35,948 nt of DNA from Pseudomonadota bacterium (GTDB lineage: Bacteria > Pseudomonadota > Gammaproteobacteria > Burkholderiales > Burkholderiaceae_C). Shown here piece after piece: positions 28,646-35,948 of this stretch. Within the stretch, counting starts at the first letter, position 1. Each line of letters starts with the position of its first letter. Location of the stretch: NCBI GenBank assembly GCA_018241895.1, contig JAFECX010000054.1:1-35948 (forward strand). The letters are read 5' to 3'. The notes beneath the pieces were generated by a model that was not told the origin of the DNA, did no database searches, and worked only from the letters and a program-made list of their open reading frames with translations. Both the position numbers and the translations under genes were made by a program.

Positions 28646-29110
28646 TCAGCGGTAGATGCCGACGCCGAGGTAGCCGTCGACGCTGGGCACGGCCACGACG
28701 TAGGTCGCCTTGGCGGCCGGCTTCTTGGTCTCGGGATGGATCCAGCTGTACTCGACCCAGCCCGACCCGGCGCTGCGCGCCAGCTTGCCCATCTCGACGA
28801 TGAAGGGCTTGCCGTCCTGGTCCTTCAGGCCCGACATGTCCTTGCCGACCAGCTTGACGTTCGCGCCGTGCGCCAGCGTCATGCCGTCGAAGCGGTTGAC
28901 GAAGACGTACAGGTCCTTCTTGTGCCATTCGGCATTGCCCGCGTCGGTGAAGTCCTTCCAGGCCTGATCGGCGCCGACTTGCTTGACGTGCGTGACGGCG
29001 GCCTTGGCCGTCGCCATGGCCTCGTCCTTGCTGCCGCGCGTGTCCTGCGCGCCGGCGCCCAGGCTGACGGTGAGCAGGGCGATCGAGAGGAGGGAGGTCA
29101 GGGGCTTCAT
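28646..29110 (-). CDS. secreted single Cache-domain protein
   Basis: Periplasmic protein of 154 aa with a clear signal peptide ([21 protein letters not shown], likely cleaved after A21) and one Cache-type sensor domain filling the rest. Features include [17 protein letters not shown] (66-82), [35 protein letters not shown] (118-139) and YLGVGIY at the end. There is no transmembrane anchor beyond the signal peptide and no output domain. It is co-oriented with and directly upstream of the chemoreceptor, so it may act as its soluble ligand-binding partner. The ATG at 29110 has AAAGG upstream. Confidence 0.85.
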   Translation of the reverse strand: MKPLTSLLSIALLTVSLGAGAQDTRGSKDEAMATAKAAVTHVKQVGADQAWKDFTDAGNAEWHKKDLYVFVNRFDGMTLAHGANVKLVGKDMSGLKDQDGKPFIVEMGKLARSAGSGWVEYSWIHPETKKPAAKATYVVAVPSVDGYLGVGIYR

Positions 29111-29165
29111 GGGATGGCCTTTCGAGCGGATGGATGCACGTGGTGCGGGATGCGGTTGCCCCGCG

Positions 29166-29192
29166 ATTTCGGCAGCCGCGATGCCGACTTGA
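29166..29192 (-). promoter_or_regulatory. candidate sigma-28 (FliA) promoter for the Cache-chemoreceptor pair
   Basis: On the minus strand TCAAGTCG (29192-29185) is separated by exactly 11 bases from GCCGAAAT (29173-29166). The flagellar sigma-28 consensus is TAAAGTTT-N11-GCCGATAA; matches are five of eight and six of eight, with the critical GCCGA intact and spacing exact. It ends 55 bases before the Cache gene ATG. Flagellar-regulon control fits a chemotaxis operon. Confidence 0.5.
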
Positions 29193-29333
29193 GCGCTCCT
29201 GGCCGGCGCCGGCGCAACGGCTCGCGCCGTGGCGCGCGTCCGGCGACCTTGCAGCTTCGCTCGGCCGCCGCCCGGCGCGCGCGGACACCGCCGCCGGCGC
29301 GCGGTCGGCGCCGGGCGTGGGACGGAGGGCGGC

Positions 29334-29774
29334 TCAGCCCGCCGACAGGCGGCGCACCAGCCCCTGCACCGCCAGGCGGTAGCCGTCGACGCCGAAGCCG
29401 ACGACGATGCCGGCCGCCATCGCCGACAGGTACGAACGGTGGCGAAACGGCTCGCGTGCGTGCACGTTCGAGATGTGGACCTCGACGAAGGGCAGCGCGG
29501 TGGCGGCGAGCGCGTCGCGGATGGCGATGCTGGTGTGCGTGTAGGCGCCCGCGTTGATGACGATGCCGGCCACGCCCTCGGTGTGCGCGGCATGGATGCG
29601 CTCGACGATCGCGCCCTCGTGGTTGCTCTGCCAGGGCGCGAGTTCGGCGCCCATGCGCGCGGCCTCCGCGGCGGCCGCGCGCTCGACCTCGGCCAGCGTG
29701 GCGTGGCCGTAGGTGGCCGGCTCGCGCAGGCCCAGCAGGTTGAGGTTGGGGCCGTTGATCAGCAGCAGCTTCAT
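29334..29774 (-). CDS. aroQ: 3-dehydroquinate dehydratase, type II
   Basis: Cytosolic shikimate-pathway enzyme converting 3-dehydroquinate to 3-dehydroshikimate; 146 aa, the normal type II length. The catalytic tyrosine is Y22 in [12 protein letters not shown]. Other active-site segments are NGPNLNLLG (7-15), [22 protein letters not shown] and [19 protein letters not shown]. The start at 29774 ([10 protein letters not shown]) fits the family; an upstream in-frame ATG would add a non-conserved extension. A CACAAT -10-like motif lies upstream (29836-29841). Confidence 0.95.
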   Translation of the reverse strand: MKLLLINGPNLNLLGLREPATYGHATLAEVERAAAAEAARMGAELAPWQSNHEGAIVERIHAAHTEGVAGIVINAGAYTHTSIAIRDALAATALPFVEVHISNVHAREPFRHRSYLSAMAAGIVVGFGVDGYRLAVQGLVRRLSAG

Positions 29775-29835
29775 GGCGATGTCATCCTGCGCCAGGCCCG
29801 CCCGCCCCGGCGCCGCGGGCGTCGGCGTCGCCGTC

Positions 29836-29841
29836 ATTGTG
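29836..29841 (-). promoter_or_regulatory. possible -10 element for aroQ
   Basis: CACAAT on the minus strand (four of six matches), 61 bases before the aroQ start. No convincing -35 at 16-18 bp. An identical CACAAT is found before metY (33044-33049). Confidence 0.25.
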
Positions 29842-29880
29842 GCGGACAGGCGCGCGCATGCCGCATCCGGGCGCGACGGC

Positions 29881-30045
29881 TCAGAACCTGTGAATGAACC
29901 GGTCGCGCCCGAGCGGCGCGACAGGACGGCTCCGATCAAGGCGCAAAGCGCAGCCATAGCGCGCGCTATGGCGAGCATTTGCAACGCCGAGCGGGGGCGT
30001 CAGGGCGCGTCGAGCGGGCGTGAGTGGTTCGTTCACAGGTTCTCA
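29881..30045. repeat. 165-bp palindromic (MITE-like) repeat element
   Basis: The left end (29881-29900, containing AGAACCTGTGAATGAACC) and the right end (30026-30045) are inverted copies with 18 of 20 identities. The centre is a perfect 20-bp palindrome, GCCATAGCGCGCGCTATGGC (29953-29972), located exactly at the middle of the element. Between ends and centre the arms are only partly complementary. It has no coding capacity. The right end includes the aroE stop codon. No target-site duplication was evident. The structure suggests a non-autonomous mobile or REP-type element repeated elsewhere in the genome. Confidence 0.7.
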
Positions 30046-30864
30046 TGCCAGCGGCACGGCGAGCCGCTCGATCACCGGTGCGGTCGCCGGCCGCACGCCG
30101 CGCCACCAGGCGAAGGCCTCGGCCGCCTGCTCGACCAGCATGCCCACGCCGTCGGCCAGCCGCGTGGCACCGGCCTGCCGGGCCAGGCGCAGGAACGGCG
30201 TCAGCCCCTTGCCGTAGACCATCTCGTAGGCGCTGGCGCCGGGCGCGAACACCGAGGCCGCGATCGGCGGCAGCTCGCCGTGCAGGCTGGCCGAGGTGCC
30301 GTCGATGACGATGTCGAAGCGCTCGTCGCCCAGATCGCCGTAGCCGCACCAGCGCGCCCGCGGCTCGTGGCCGAGTTCGCCGACGACCTGCCGCGCCTTG
30401 GCGACGTCACGGTTGACGACGACCAGCACGGCCGGCCGCTCGGCCAGCAGCGGGCGCAGCGCGCCGCGCGCGGCGCCGCCCGCGCCCAGCAGCAGCACGC
30501 GCACACCGGCCAGCGGCGTGCCGAGGTTGTGCGTGAGGTCGCGCACCAGCGCCAGGCCATCGAAGTTCTCGGCCTCGATCTCGCCGGCGGCGAATCGCAA
30601 CGCGTTGGCCGCACCCGCGGCGCGCGCTGCCGGCTGCGGCCGCGTCGCCAGCTGCAGCGCCTGCACCTTGAAGGGCACGGTGACGTTCAGCCCGCGGCCG
30701 CCCGCGGCGCGAAAACCCTCCACGGTCGCGGCGAAGCCGTCGAGCGCGCACTCGATCTTTGTGTACTCGATGTCCTGCCCGGTCGCCGCGGCGAACAGGC
30801 CGTGGATGAGCGGCGACAGGCTGTGTGCCACCGGATGGCCGACGACGGCGTAGCGCTCGCTCAT
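30043..30864 (-). CDS. aroE: shikimate dehydrogenase (NADP)
   Basis: Reduces 3-dehydroshikimate to shikimate with NADPH; 273 aa, normal length. Substrate-binding HSLSP (14-18), catalytic K66 in NVTVPFK and D102 in AENFDG (usually NTDG, so Thr is replaced by Phe). The nucleotide-binding GAGGAARGA starts at about residue 127, followed by NRD where NRT is usual. The C-terminus DGVGMLVEQAAEAFAWWRG is typical. The start overlaps the stop of the alpha/beta hydrolase gene by four bases; its own stop lies inside the 165-bp repeat. Confidence 0.94.
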   Translation of the reverse strand: MSERYAVVGHPVAHSLSPLIHGLFAAATGQDIEYTKIECALDGFAATVEGFRAAGGRGLNVTVPFKVQALQLATRPQPAARAAGAANALRFAAGEIEAENFDGLALVRDLTHNLGTPLAGVRVLLLGAGGAARGALRPLLAERPAVLVVVNRDVAKARQVVGELGHEPRARWCGYGDLGDERFDIVIDGTSASLHGELPPIAASVFAPGASAYEMVYGKGLTPFLRLARQAGATRLADGVGMLVEQAAEAFAWWRGVRPATAPVIERLAVPLA

Positions 30865-31709
30865 GACGCCTGCGCCGCGGTCGTGGCGGCGTCGGCGAGC
30901 GCTGCGCGCAGCGCCGCCAGCAGCGCATCGGGTGCTTCGGCCATCAGGCTGTGGCCGCCGGCGAGCAGCGTCACGCGTGCGTGCAACGCCGCGGCGATGT
31001 CGCGCGCGGCCTTCGGGCTCGTCATCCGGTCGTCGCGCCCCAGCACCACGTGGGCCGGGCAGCGCACGCGCGCCGCGGCCTCGAGCCCGCCGGCGTAGCG
31101 GTCGCACAGGCGCAAGTCGTGTTCGAGCAGGTTGGCGCCGACGCCCGCTTCGAGCCCGCTCGCGCCGGCCAGCGTGCGCCGCATCAGCGCGCGCTGGCTG
31201 CCGTGCAGCCACATGCCCGGCCCGGGGAACGAGGGCTTGCACGCGAGCGACGACAGGCTGAACGCGTTGACCATGTCGATCGCCGCCAGCGGGCGCGCGC
31301 GCGCGGTGTCCAGCAGCGCCGCGCCGACCTTCATCGGGTAGGCGGTGCCGATCATGACCAGCTGCGTGATGCGCCCGGGCGCCTGCGCCGCCGCTTCGAG
31401 CGCGATCAGCGAGCCCAGGCTGTGGCCGACGACGGCAGCGCGGGCGACGCCGGCCGCGTCGAGCAGCGCGAGCAGCCACTGGGCCGCCGCCTGCACGCTC
31501 GGCGCCGGCGCGCCGGTGCTGCGGCCGTGGCCGGGCAGGTCGAGCGCCAGCACGGCGTGGCCGTGGTGCGCGAACCAGCGCGCGAGCAGCGTCCACACGC
31601 TGTGGTCGTTGAGTGCGCCGTGCACGAAGACGATGCAAGGCAGCGTGGCGTCGAACGGCTTGCCGCCGCTGTAGGCGTAGGCCTCGCGGCCCGCCACGGT
31701 GAACATCAT
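30861..31709 (-). CDS. alpha/beta-fold hydrolase
   Basis: Serine hydrolase of unknown substrate, 282 aa, cytosolic. Oxyanion motif VHGALNDHSVW (29-39), nucleophile elbow GHSLGS with S97, acid residue D226 or D227 in LGRDDRMTSP, and catalytic H253 in AGGHSLMAEAP. The cap domain lies about 125-205. Translation is probably coupled to aroE (ATGA overlap) and the gene lies seven bases after metY. An ATG one codon later (31706) is an equally possible start. Confidence 0.87.
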   Translation of the reverse strand: MMFTVAGREAYAYSGGKPFDATLPCIVFVHGALNDHSVWTLLARWFAHHGHAVLALDLPGHGRSTGAPAPSVQAAAQWLLALLDAAGVARAAVVGHSLGSLIALEAAAQAPGRITQLVMIGTAYPMKVGAALLDTARARPLAAIDMVNAFSLSSLACKPSFPGPGMWLHGSQRALMRRTLAGASGLEAGVGANLLEHDLRLCDRYAGGLEAAARVRCPAHVVLGRDDRMTSPKAARDIAAALHARVTLLAGGHSLMAEAPDALLAALRAALADAATTAAQAS

Positions 31710-31716
31710 GGCGGCC

Positions 31717-33015
31717 TCACTGCGCCTTGCGCGCGGCGTCGAGCGCGCGCTTCAGGTCGTCGATCAGGTCGTCGGCGTCCTCGAGGCCGATCGACAGGCG
31801 GATCGTCCCCGCAGCGATGCCGGCGGCCGCCAGCGCCGCGTCGTCCATGCGCGCGTGCGTCGTGCTCGCCGGGTGGGTGACGAGCGAGCGGCAGTCGCCG
31901 ACGTTGGTGAGGTGGCTGAAGATCCTGAGCGCCTCGATGAACGCCTGCCCCTGCGGGCGGCTGCCCGCGACGTCGAAGGCGAACACGCTGCCCGCGCCGC
32001 GCGGCAGCAGCTTCGCGGCCAGCGCGTGGCTCGGGTGGCTCGCGAGCTCGGGGTAGCCGACGCGCGCCACCATCGGCTGCGCGGCGAGGAAGGCGACCAC
32101 CTTGCGCGTGTTCTCGACATGCCGCGCCATGCGCAGCGGCAGCGTCTCGAGGCCCTGCAGGATCAGCCACGCCGTGTGCGCGCTCATGCAGGCGCCGAAG
32201 TCGCGCAGGCCCTCGCGGCGCGCGCGTAGCAAGAAGGCGGCGACGCTGCTCTCCTCGCTGAACACCATGCCCTGCAGTCGCTCGTACGGTGCCGTGAGCT
32301 CGGGGAAGCGCCCCGATGCGTCCCAGTCGAACGTGCCGCCGTCGACCAGCACGCCGCCGAGCACCGTGCCGTGGCCCGAGAGGAACTTGGTGGCGCTGTG
32401 AAAGACGAGATCGGCGCCGTGCTCGAAGGGCTTCATCAGCCAGGGCGTCGTGAACGTGCTGTCGACGAGCAGCGGCACGCGTGCCGCGTGCGCGATCGCG
32501 CTCAAGGTGGGGATGTCCAGCACCTCGAGGCCCGGGTTGCCGAGCGTCTCGCCGAACAGCAGCCGCGTCTCGGGCCGGATGGCGGCGCGCCAGCCGTCGA
32601 TGTCGTCGGGCCTGACGAAGCTCGTGCGGATGCCGAAGCGCGGCAGCGTGTAGGCGAGCAGGTTGTGGCTGCCGCCGTACAGCGCGGTGCTGGCGACGAT
32701 GTGGCTGCCGGCGCCGGCGAGCGTGGCGATCGCCAGGTGCAGCGCGGCGTGGCCGCTGGCGGTGGCGATGGCGCCCACGCCGCCCTCGAGCGCAGCGACG
32801 CGTTCCTCGAGCACGGCGTTCGTCGGGTTGCTGACGCGCGAGTAGACGTGCCCCGAGCGCGCCATGTCGAACAGGCTCGCGGCGTGCTCGCTGCTCTGGT
32901 AGACGAAGCTGGTGCTGAGGTAGATCGGCAGCGCGCGCGCGCCGGTGGCCGGGTCGGGCGCCGCGCCGGCGTGGATCGTGAGGGTGTCGAAGCCGGGGTC
33001 GGCGGCACCGGGCAT
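31717..33015 (-). CDS. metY: O-acetylhomoserine aminocarboxypropyltransferase (sulfhydrylase)
   Basis: PLP enzyme of the Cys/Met-metabolism family that makes homocysteine from O-acetylhomoserine and sulfide. The 432-aa length and the extra segment around residues 225-265 fit MetY rather than MetZ/MetB (about 390 aa). The PLP lysine is K210 in [33 protein letters not shown] (58-79) and the C-terminal [12 protein letters not shown] motif are present. The start at 33015 has AGGAA upstream. First gene of a metY-hydrolase-aroE unit, divergent from aroC. Confidence 0.9.
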   Translation of the reverse strand: MPGAADPGFDTLTIHAGAAPDPATGARALPIYLSTSFVYQSSEHAASLFDMARSGHVYSRVSNPTNAVLEERVAALEGGVGAIATASGHAALHLAIATLAGAGSHIVASTALYGGSHNLLAYTLPRFGIRTSFVRPDDIDGWRAAIRPETRLLFGETLGNPGLEVLDIPTLSAIAHAARVPLLVDSTFTTPWLMKPFEHGADLVFHSATKFLSGHGTVLGGVLVDGGTFDWDASGRFPELTAPYERLQGMVFSEESSVAAFLLRARREGLRDFGACMSAHTAWLILQGLETLPLRMARHVENTRKVVAFLAAQPMVARVGYPELASHPSHALAAKLLPRGAGSVFAFDVAGSRPQGQAFIEALRIFSHLTNVGDCRSLVTHPASTTHARMDDAALAAAGIAAGTIRLSIGLEDADDLIDDLKRALDAARKAQ

Positions 33016-33043
33016 GGCGCATTCCTGTCGGGGTCGGGCAGCC

Positions 33044-33049
33044 ATTGTG
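33044..33049 (-). promoter_or_regulatory. possible -10 element for metY
   Basis: CACAAT on the minus strand, 28 bases before the metY ATG, which would give a leader of about 20 bases. No good -35. Confidence 0.3.
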
Positions 33050-33080
33050 GGCCAATGCCGGTGCGCCCTCGGGGGCTTCG

Positions 33081-33086
33081 TAGAAT
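33081..33086 (+). promoter_or_regulatory. possible -10 element for aroC
   Basis: TAGAAT (five of six) 47 bases before the aroC ATG, in the 118-base gap between divergent metY and aroC. The -35 position is poor (CCGGTG at 17 bp). Confidence 0.35.
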
Positions 33087-33133
33087 GGCCGCCGGGACGC
33101 CCACCGCGGCCCACCGCTGCGCACCGCTGCCCC

Positions 33134-34240
33134 ATGTCCGGCTCCACCTTCGGCGTCCTGTTTCGCGTCACGAACTTCGGCGAGAGCCATGGCCCGGCCG
33201 TCGGCTGCGTGATCGACGGCTGCCCGCCGGGCATGGCGCTGGCCGAGGCCGACATCCAGCCCGAGCTCGACCGCCGCCGCCCCGGCACCAGTCGCCACGT
33301 CACGCAGCGCAACGAGCCCGACGCGGTCGAGATCGTCTCCGGCGTCTACGAGGGCCTGACCACCGGCACGCCGATCTGCCTGCTGATCCGCAACCAGGAT
33401 GCGCGCAGCAAGGACTACGCGAACCTACTCGACACCTTCCGCCCCGGCCATGCCGACTACGCGTACTGGCGCAAGTACGGCGTGCGCGATCCGCGCGGCG
33501 GCGGGCGCAGTTCGGCGCGCCTGACGGCGCCGATGGTGGCCGCCGGTGCGGTGGCGAGGAAGTGGCTGCGCGAGCGCCACGGCACCACGTTCACCGGCTG
33601 GATGAGCGCGCTGGGCGAGATCGAGATCCCGTTCGAGGGCACCGAGCACATCGCGCACAACCCCTTCTTCGCGGCGAATGCGTCGCTCATCGAACGGCTC
33701 GAGGCGCACATGGACACCCTGCGCCGTGCCGGCGACTCGTGCGGCGCGCGCATCGAGGTGCAGGCGCGCCAGGTGCCGGCGGGCCTGGGCGAGCCGCTGT
33801 TCGACAAGCTCGACGCCGACATCGCCTACGCGATGATGGGCATCAACGCCGTCAAGGCGGTCGAGATCGGCTCGGGCTTCGGCGCCGTGCGCGAGCGCGG
33901 CAGCGAGCATGGCGACGAGCTGACGCCTGCGGGCTTCGCGAGCAACCACGCCGGCGGCACGCTCGGCGGCATCAGCACCGGACAGGATCTGGTGGTGCGC
34001 ATCGCCGTCAAGCCGACGAGCTCGATCCGCCTGCCGCGCCGCTCGATCGACCGTGCCGGCCGCGCCACGGTGGTCCAGACGCTGGGCCGTCACGATCCGT
34101 GTGTGGGCATCCGCGCAACGCCCGTCGCCGAGGCCATGCTCGCGCTGGTGGTGATGGATCATGCGCTGCGCCACCGCGCGCAGTGCGGCGACGTGGCGCT
34201 GCCGCTGCCGCCGATCCCGGGGGCCGCCCCGGGTACCTGA
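33134..34240 (+). CDS. aroC: chorismate synthase
   Basis: Last enzyme of the shikimate pathway, turning 5-enolpyruvylshikimate-3-phosphate into chorismate; needs reduced FMN. 368 aa, normal length. Signatures: [19 protein letters not shown] near the N-terminus, [27 protein letters not shown], and [16 protein letters not shown]. The ATG at 33134 ([20 protein letters not shown]) begins the conserved sequence. It lies opposite the metY-aroE unit, so three shikimate genes (aroQ, aroE, aroC) lie within 5 kb but on different strands. Confidence 0.97.
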   Translation: MSGSTFGVLFRVTNFGESHGPAVGCVIDGCPPGMALAEADIQPELDRRRPGTSRHVTQRNEPDAVEIVSGVYEGLTTGTPICLLIRNQDARSKDYANLLDTFRPGHADYAYWRKYGVRDPRGGGRSSARLTAPMVAAGAVARKWLRERHGTTFTGWMSALGEIEIPFEGTEHIAHNPFFAANASLIERLEAHMDTLRRAGDSCGARIEVQARQVPAGLGEPLFDKLDADIAYAMMGINAVKAVEIGSGFGAVRERGSEHGDELTPAGFASNHAGGTLGGISTGQDLVVRIAVKPTSSIRLPRRSIDRAGRATVVQTLGRHDPCVGIRATPVAEAMLALVVMDHALRHRAQCGDVALPLPPIPGAAPGT

Positions 34241-34241
34241 T

Positions 34242-34329
34242 CGGCCCCCGATCGACGCCCGGTCGACACCCGGTCGGCACTCTATCGGCACCCTATCGGC
34301 ACCCGCCCGATACCCGAGCGACGCACGTC
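34242..34329 (+). repeat. eight 11-bp tandem repeats between aroC and the MFS gene
   Basis: Eight consecutive 11-base units in perfect register fill the whole gap between the two genes: CGGCCCCCGAT, CGACGCCCGGT, CGACACCCGGT, CGGCACTCTAT, CGGCACCCTAT, CGGCACCCGCC, CGATACCCGAG, CGACGCACGTC. The consensus is about CGRCACCCGRT. Because 11 is the helical repeat, all copies face the same side of the DNA. The last unit ends one base before the MFS start codon, so the repeats replace the usual Shine-Dalgarno region. Confidence 0.8.
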
Positions 34330-34330
34330 G

Positions 34331-35539
34331 ATGAGCGATCCCGCGCCGGCGCCCGCGGCTGCCGTCCGGCCCTCCGGGCTGAAGCGCTTCGCGGCGCTGG
34401 CGTTCACCTACTTCGCGGTCATCGGGCTGTTCAACCCGTACGCGCCGCTGTGGTTCCAGTCGCTGGGTCTGTCGACGATCGTGATCGGCGGCATCGCGTC
34501 GCTGCAAAGCTGGACGCGCATCCTCGCGCCCTATGGCTGGAGCTGGGCCGGCGACGCGAGCGGGCGCCGCGTCGAGCTGATCCGCCTGGCGGCGCTGGGC
34601 TGCGTGCTCAGCGCGCTCGGCCTGCTCGGCGTGCGCGAGGCCGTGGCGGTGTCGCTGGTGACGATGCTGCTGTACCTGTCCAACGCCGGCGTCGTGCCGC
34701 TGTACGAAGCGTCGCTGGCCCACCTGCTGGGCAGCAGCGGCACGATGGACCTGGCGCGTTACGGGCGCGTGCGCATGTGGGGCTCGGTCGGCTTCATCGC
34801 CTCGGTGACGCTGTTCGGCGCGCTGCTCGACCTGGCGGGCATCGGCGTCTTCCCCTGGTTCGCCGCGGCGATGAACCTGCTGATGCTCGTGGCGGCGCTG
34901 CGGCTGCCGCGCCTGCGCGAGGACGTGCAGGCCGGCGCCAAGGGGCCGGCCGTGCTGCAGCGGCTCAGGGATCCGGAGGTGGCCTGGATCTTCGCGTCGA
35001 TCTTCTTCACCGTGCTCGCGCACAGCGGGCTGTACGCGTTCTTCTCGCTCTACCTGGTCGCGCTGGGCTACGACAAGTCGGCCGTGGGGGCCTTGTGGGC
35101 GCTGGCGGCGGCGGTGGAGATCGGCTTTTTCTGGACGCAGGGGCGCTGGCACGCGCTGCTCGCGCCCGAGCGCTGGCTGCAGGTGGTGGCGGTGGCGACC
35201 ACGCTGCGCTTTGCGGCCATCGCCGCCGGCGGCCGTTGGCCGCTGGTGCTCGTCGCGGCGCAGCTGTCGCATGCCGTGACCTTTGCCGCGCACCACGCGG
35301 CATGCATCGCGCTCGTGCACAAGCACTTCCCGGGTCAACTGCGCGGCCGCGGCCAGGCGCTGTACACGATCCTCGGCTACGGCATCTCGGGCCTGCTGGG
35401 TGGCGTGGGCGGCGGCTGGATCATCGAGCACCTGGGCTTCGCCGCGCTGTTCTGGATTGCGGCGGCGACGGGCCTGGTCGCGCTCGGCTGCAGCCGGCGC
35501 GTGCTCGCCTGCCAGGCGCGAACGGCAGGCGTGCGCTGA
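34331..35539 (+). CDS. MFS permease, HcaT/PPP-like
   Basis: Twelve-helix major facilitator transporter, 402 aa. The N-terminal FTYFAVIGLFNPYAPLWFQSLGLSTIVIGGI and ILAPYGWSWAGDASGRR resemble the LacY-like MFS_1-like family containing E. coli HcaT (3-phenylpropionate permease). It follows aroC as in many Burkholderiales. Substrate unknown; an aromatic acid is possible from the family, but location beside aroC is not evidence for this. No ribosome-binding site is visible before the ATG; the 11-bp repeats lie there. Confidence 0.85.
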   Translation: MSDPAPAPAAAVRPSGLKRFAALAFTYFAVIGLFNPYAPLWFQSLGLSTIVIGGIASLQSWTRILAPYGWSWAGDASGRRVELIRLAALGCVLSALGLLGVREAVAVSLVTMLLYLSNAGVVPLYEASLAHLLGSSGTMDLARYGRVRMWGSVGFIASVTLFGALLDLAGIGVFPWFAAAMNLLMLVAALRLPRLREDVQAGAKGPAVLQRLRDPEVAWIFASIFFTVLAHSGLYAFFSLYLVALGYDKSAVGALWALAAAVEIGFFWTQGRWHALLAPERWLQVVAVATTLRFAAIAAGGRWPLVLVAAQLSHAVTFAAHHAACIALVHKHFPGQLRGRGQALYTILGYGISGLLGGVGGGWIIEHLGFAALFWIAAATGLVALGCSRRVLACQARTAGVR

Positions 35540-35633
35540 GAGTCTGTCAGGCCCGCCGGTCGCGCTACATCCCGGCGGCGGGCGGCCGATAAGGGGTGGC
35601 GGGTCGCCCTCGTCACGGGCGCCACGCCCTGCC

Positions 35634-35948
35634 TTGGCCTCCGACGCTCCTGCCTCCGTCATCGATTTCGTTGCCGCCGGCGCTCACGCGGGTGCGGGTG
35701 CGAGTGCGGCTGCGAGTGCGGGTGCGGGGGCGGGTGCGAGTGCGAGTGCGGGTGCGGGTGCGGGTGCGAGTGCGGGTGCGGGTGCGGGTGCGAGCACGCC
35801 GCGGCGCCGCCGTTCGGCGCCGCCCGACACGCGGCTGGTGCGCATCGTCTTCCATGCGATGTGGTGCGTGCTGCTGCTCGCGAGCCTGGCCTGCGGCGCG
35901 CTCGTCATGGCGCTCGAGCGCCAGCAGCGCGCCGACCAGGCGATCGGC
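35634..35948 (+). CDS. partial membrane protein with N-terminal Ala-Gly/Ala-Ser tract
   Basis: The frame is open to the window end, so the gene is truncated. No ATG begins it; the TTG at 35634 (encoding MASDAPASVIDFVAAGAHA) is the best candidate, but the frame is open further upstream to 35541. After the low-complexity tract (35688-35795) come a basic stretch STPRRRRSAPPDTR, a membrane helix VRIVFHAMWCVLLLASLACGALVMAL (from about 35841) and a polar segment ERQQRADQAIG. This layout, cytoplasmic N-tail, helix, then probably a periplasmic region, fits a membrane-anchored enzyme or sensor. I do not recognise the family. Confidence 0.5.
   Translation, partial: MASDAPASVIDFVAAGAHAGAGASAAASAGAGAGASASAGAGAGASAGAGAGASTPRRRRSAPPDTRLVRIVFHAMWCVLLLASLACGALVMALERQQRADQAIG
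35688..35795 (+). repeat. hexanucleotide tandem repeat, 18 units
   Basis: Eighteen 6-base units, mainly GCGGGT and GCGAGT with single variants GCGGCT, GCGGGG and GCGAGC. In the open frame they encode alternating Ala-Gly and Ala-Ser dipeptides (36 residues). Because the unit is a multiple of three, expansions or contractions keep the frame. Confidence 0.85.

Noticed and set aside
34242..34329. CRISPR array
   Set aside because: Units are 11 bases and directly contiguous with no spacers, and no cas gene is present.
35613..35908. Minus-strand open frames with Ala-Pro or Arg-Thr repeats at the window end
   Set aside because: They are the reverse reading of the hexanucleotide array; the + strand frame continues into a convincing membrane helix.

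Overview
The window is very GC-rich (my impression is about 70%), and gene order and protein sequences point to a betaproteobacterium of the order Burkholderiales, plausibly near the Rubrivivax/Leptothrix group. The main evidence is a tRNA-Leu directly upstream of a complete nuoA-N operon, followed by NUDIX and DUF1178 genes, plus a DUF2069/yihY pair and aroC followed by an HcaT-like MFS permease. No transposase, integrase, phage gene or CRISPR array was seen.

Layout. 1-311: tRNA-Leu(GAG) and an intrinsic terminator. 312-14834: fourteen nuo genes in canonical order on the + strand, encoding respiratory complex I, followed by a NUDIX hydrolase (TTG start) and a DUF1178 protein, ending at 15933. 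15955-17876 (- strand): an FAD-linked 2-hydroxyacid dehydrogenase and a DUF2069 membrane protein, divergent from yihY (17895-19139), with only 18 bases between the start codons. 19232-21591: a tandem universal stress protein (-), an isocitrate lyase/PEP mutase-family enzyme (+) and an AhpD-like CxxC protein (+).

21741-26710 (- strand) is the most distinctive part. A four-gene set has the order and domain composition of the bzd-type (Azoarcus-type) ATP-dependent benzoyl-CoA reductase, bzdN-O-P-Q, and is followed in the same direction by a hemerythrin. Upstream of bzdN lie a near-perfect FNR-type box (26697-26710) and a 24-bp dyad (26645-26668), an arrangement suggesting activation under anoxia plus a local repressor. 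Further upstream on the same strand is a chemotaxis pair: a secreted single-domain Cache protein and a methyl-accepting chemotaxis protein, preceded by a sigma-28-like promoter (29166-29192). My hypothesis is a combined unit for anaerobic aromatic use: ring reduction, an O2-binding companion protein, redox-gated transcription and possibly chemotaxis.

29334-35539: aroQ (-), a 165-bp palindromic repeat element, aroE, an alpha/beta hydrolase and O-acetylhomoserine sulfhydrylase (a metY-hydrolase-aroE transcription unit on the - strand), then divergent aroC (+) and an MFS permease (+), separated by eight 11-bp tandem repeats. The window ends inside a membrane-protein gene whose N-terminus is an Ala-Gly/Ala-Ser tract made by a hexanucleotide repeat. 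All family assignments are by reading motifs; no database search was possible.
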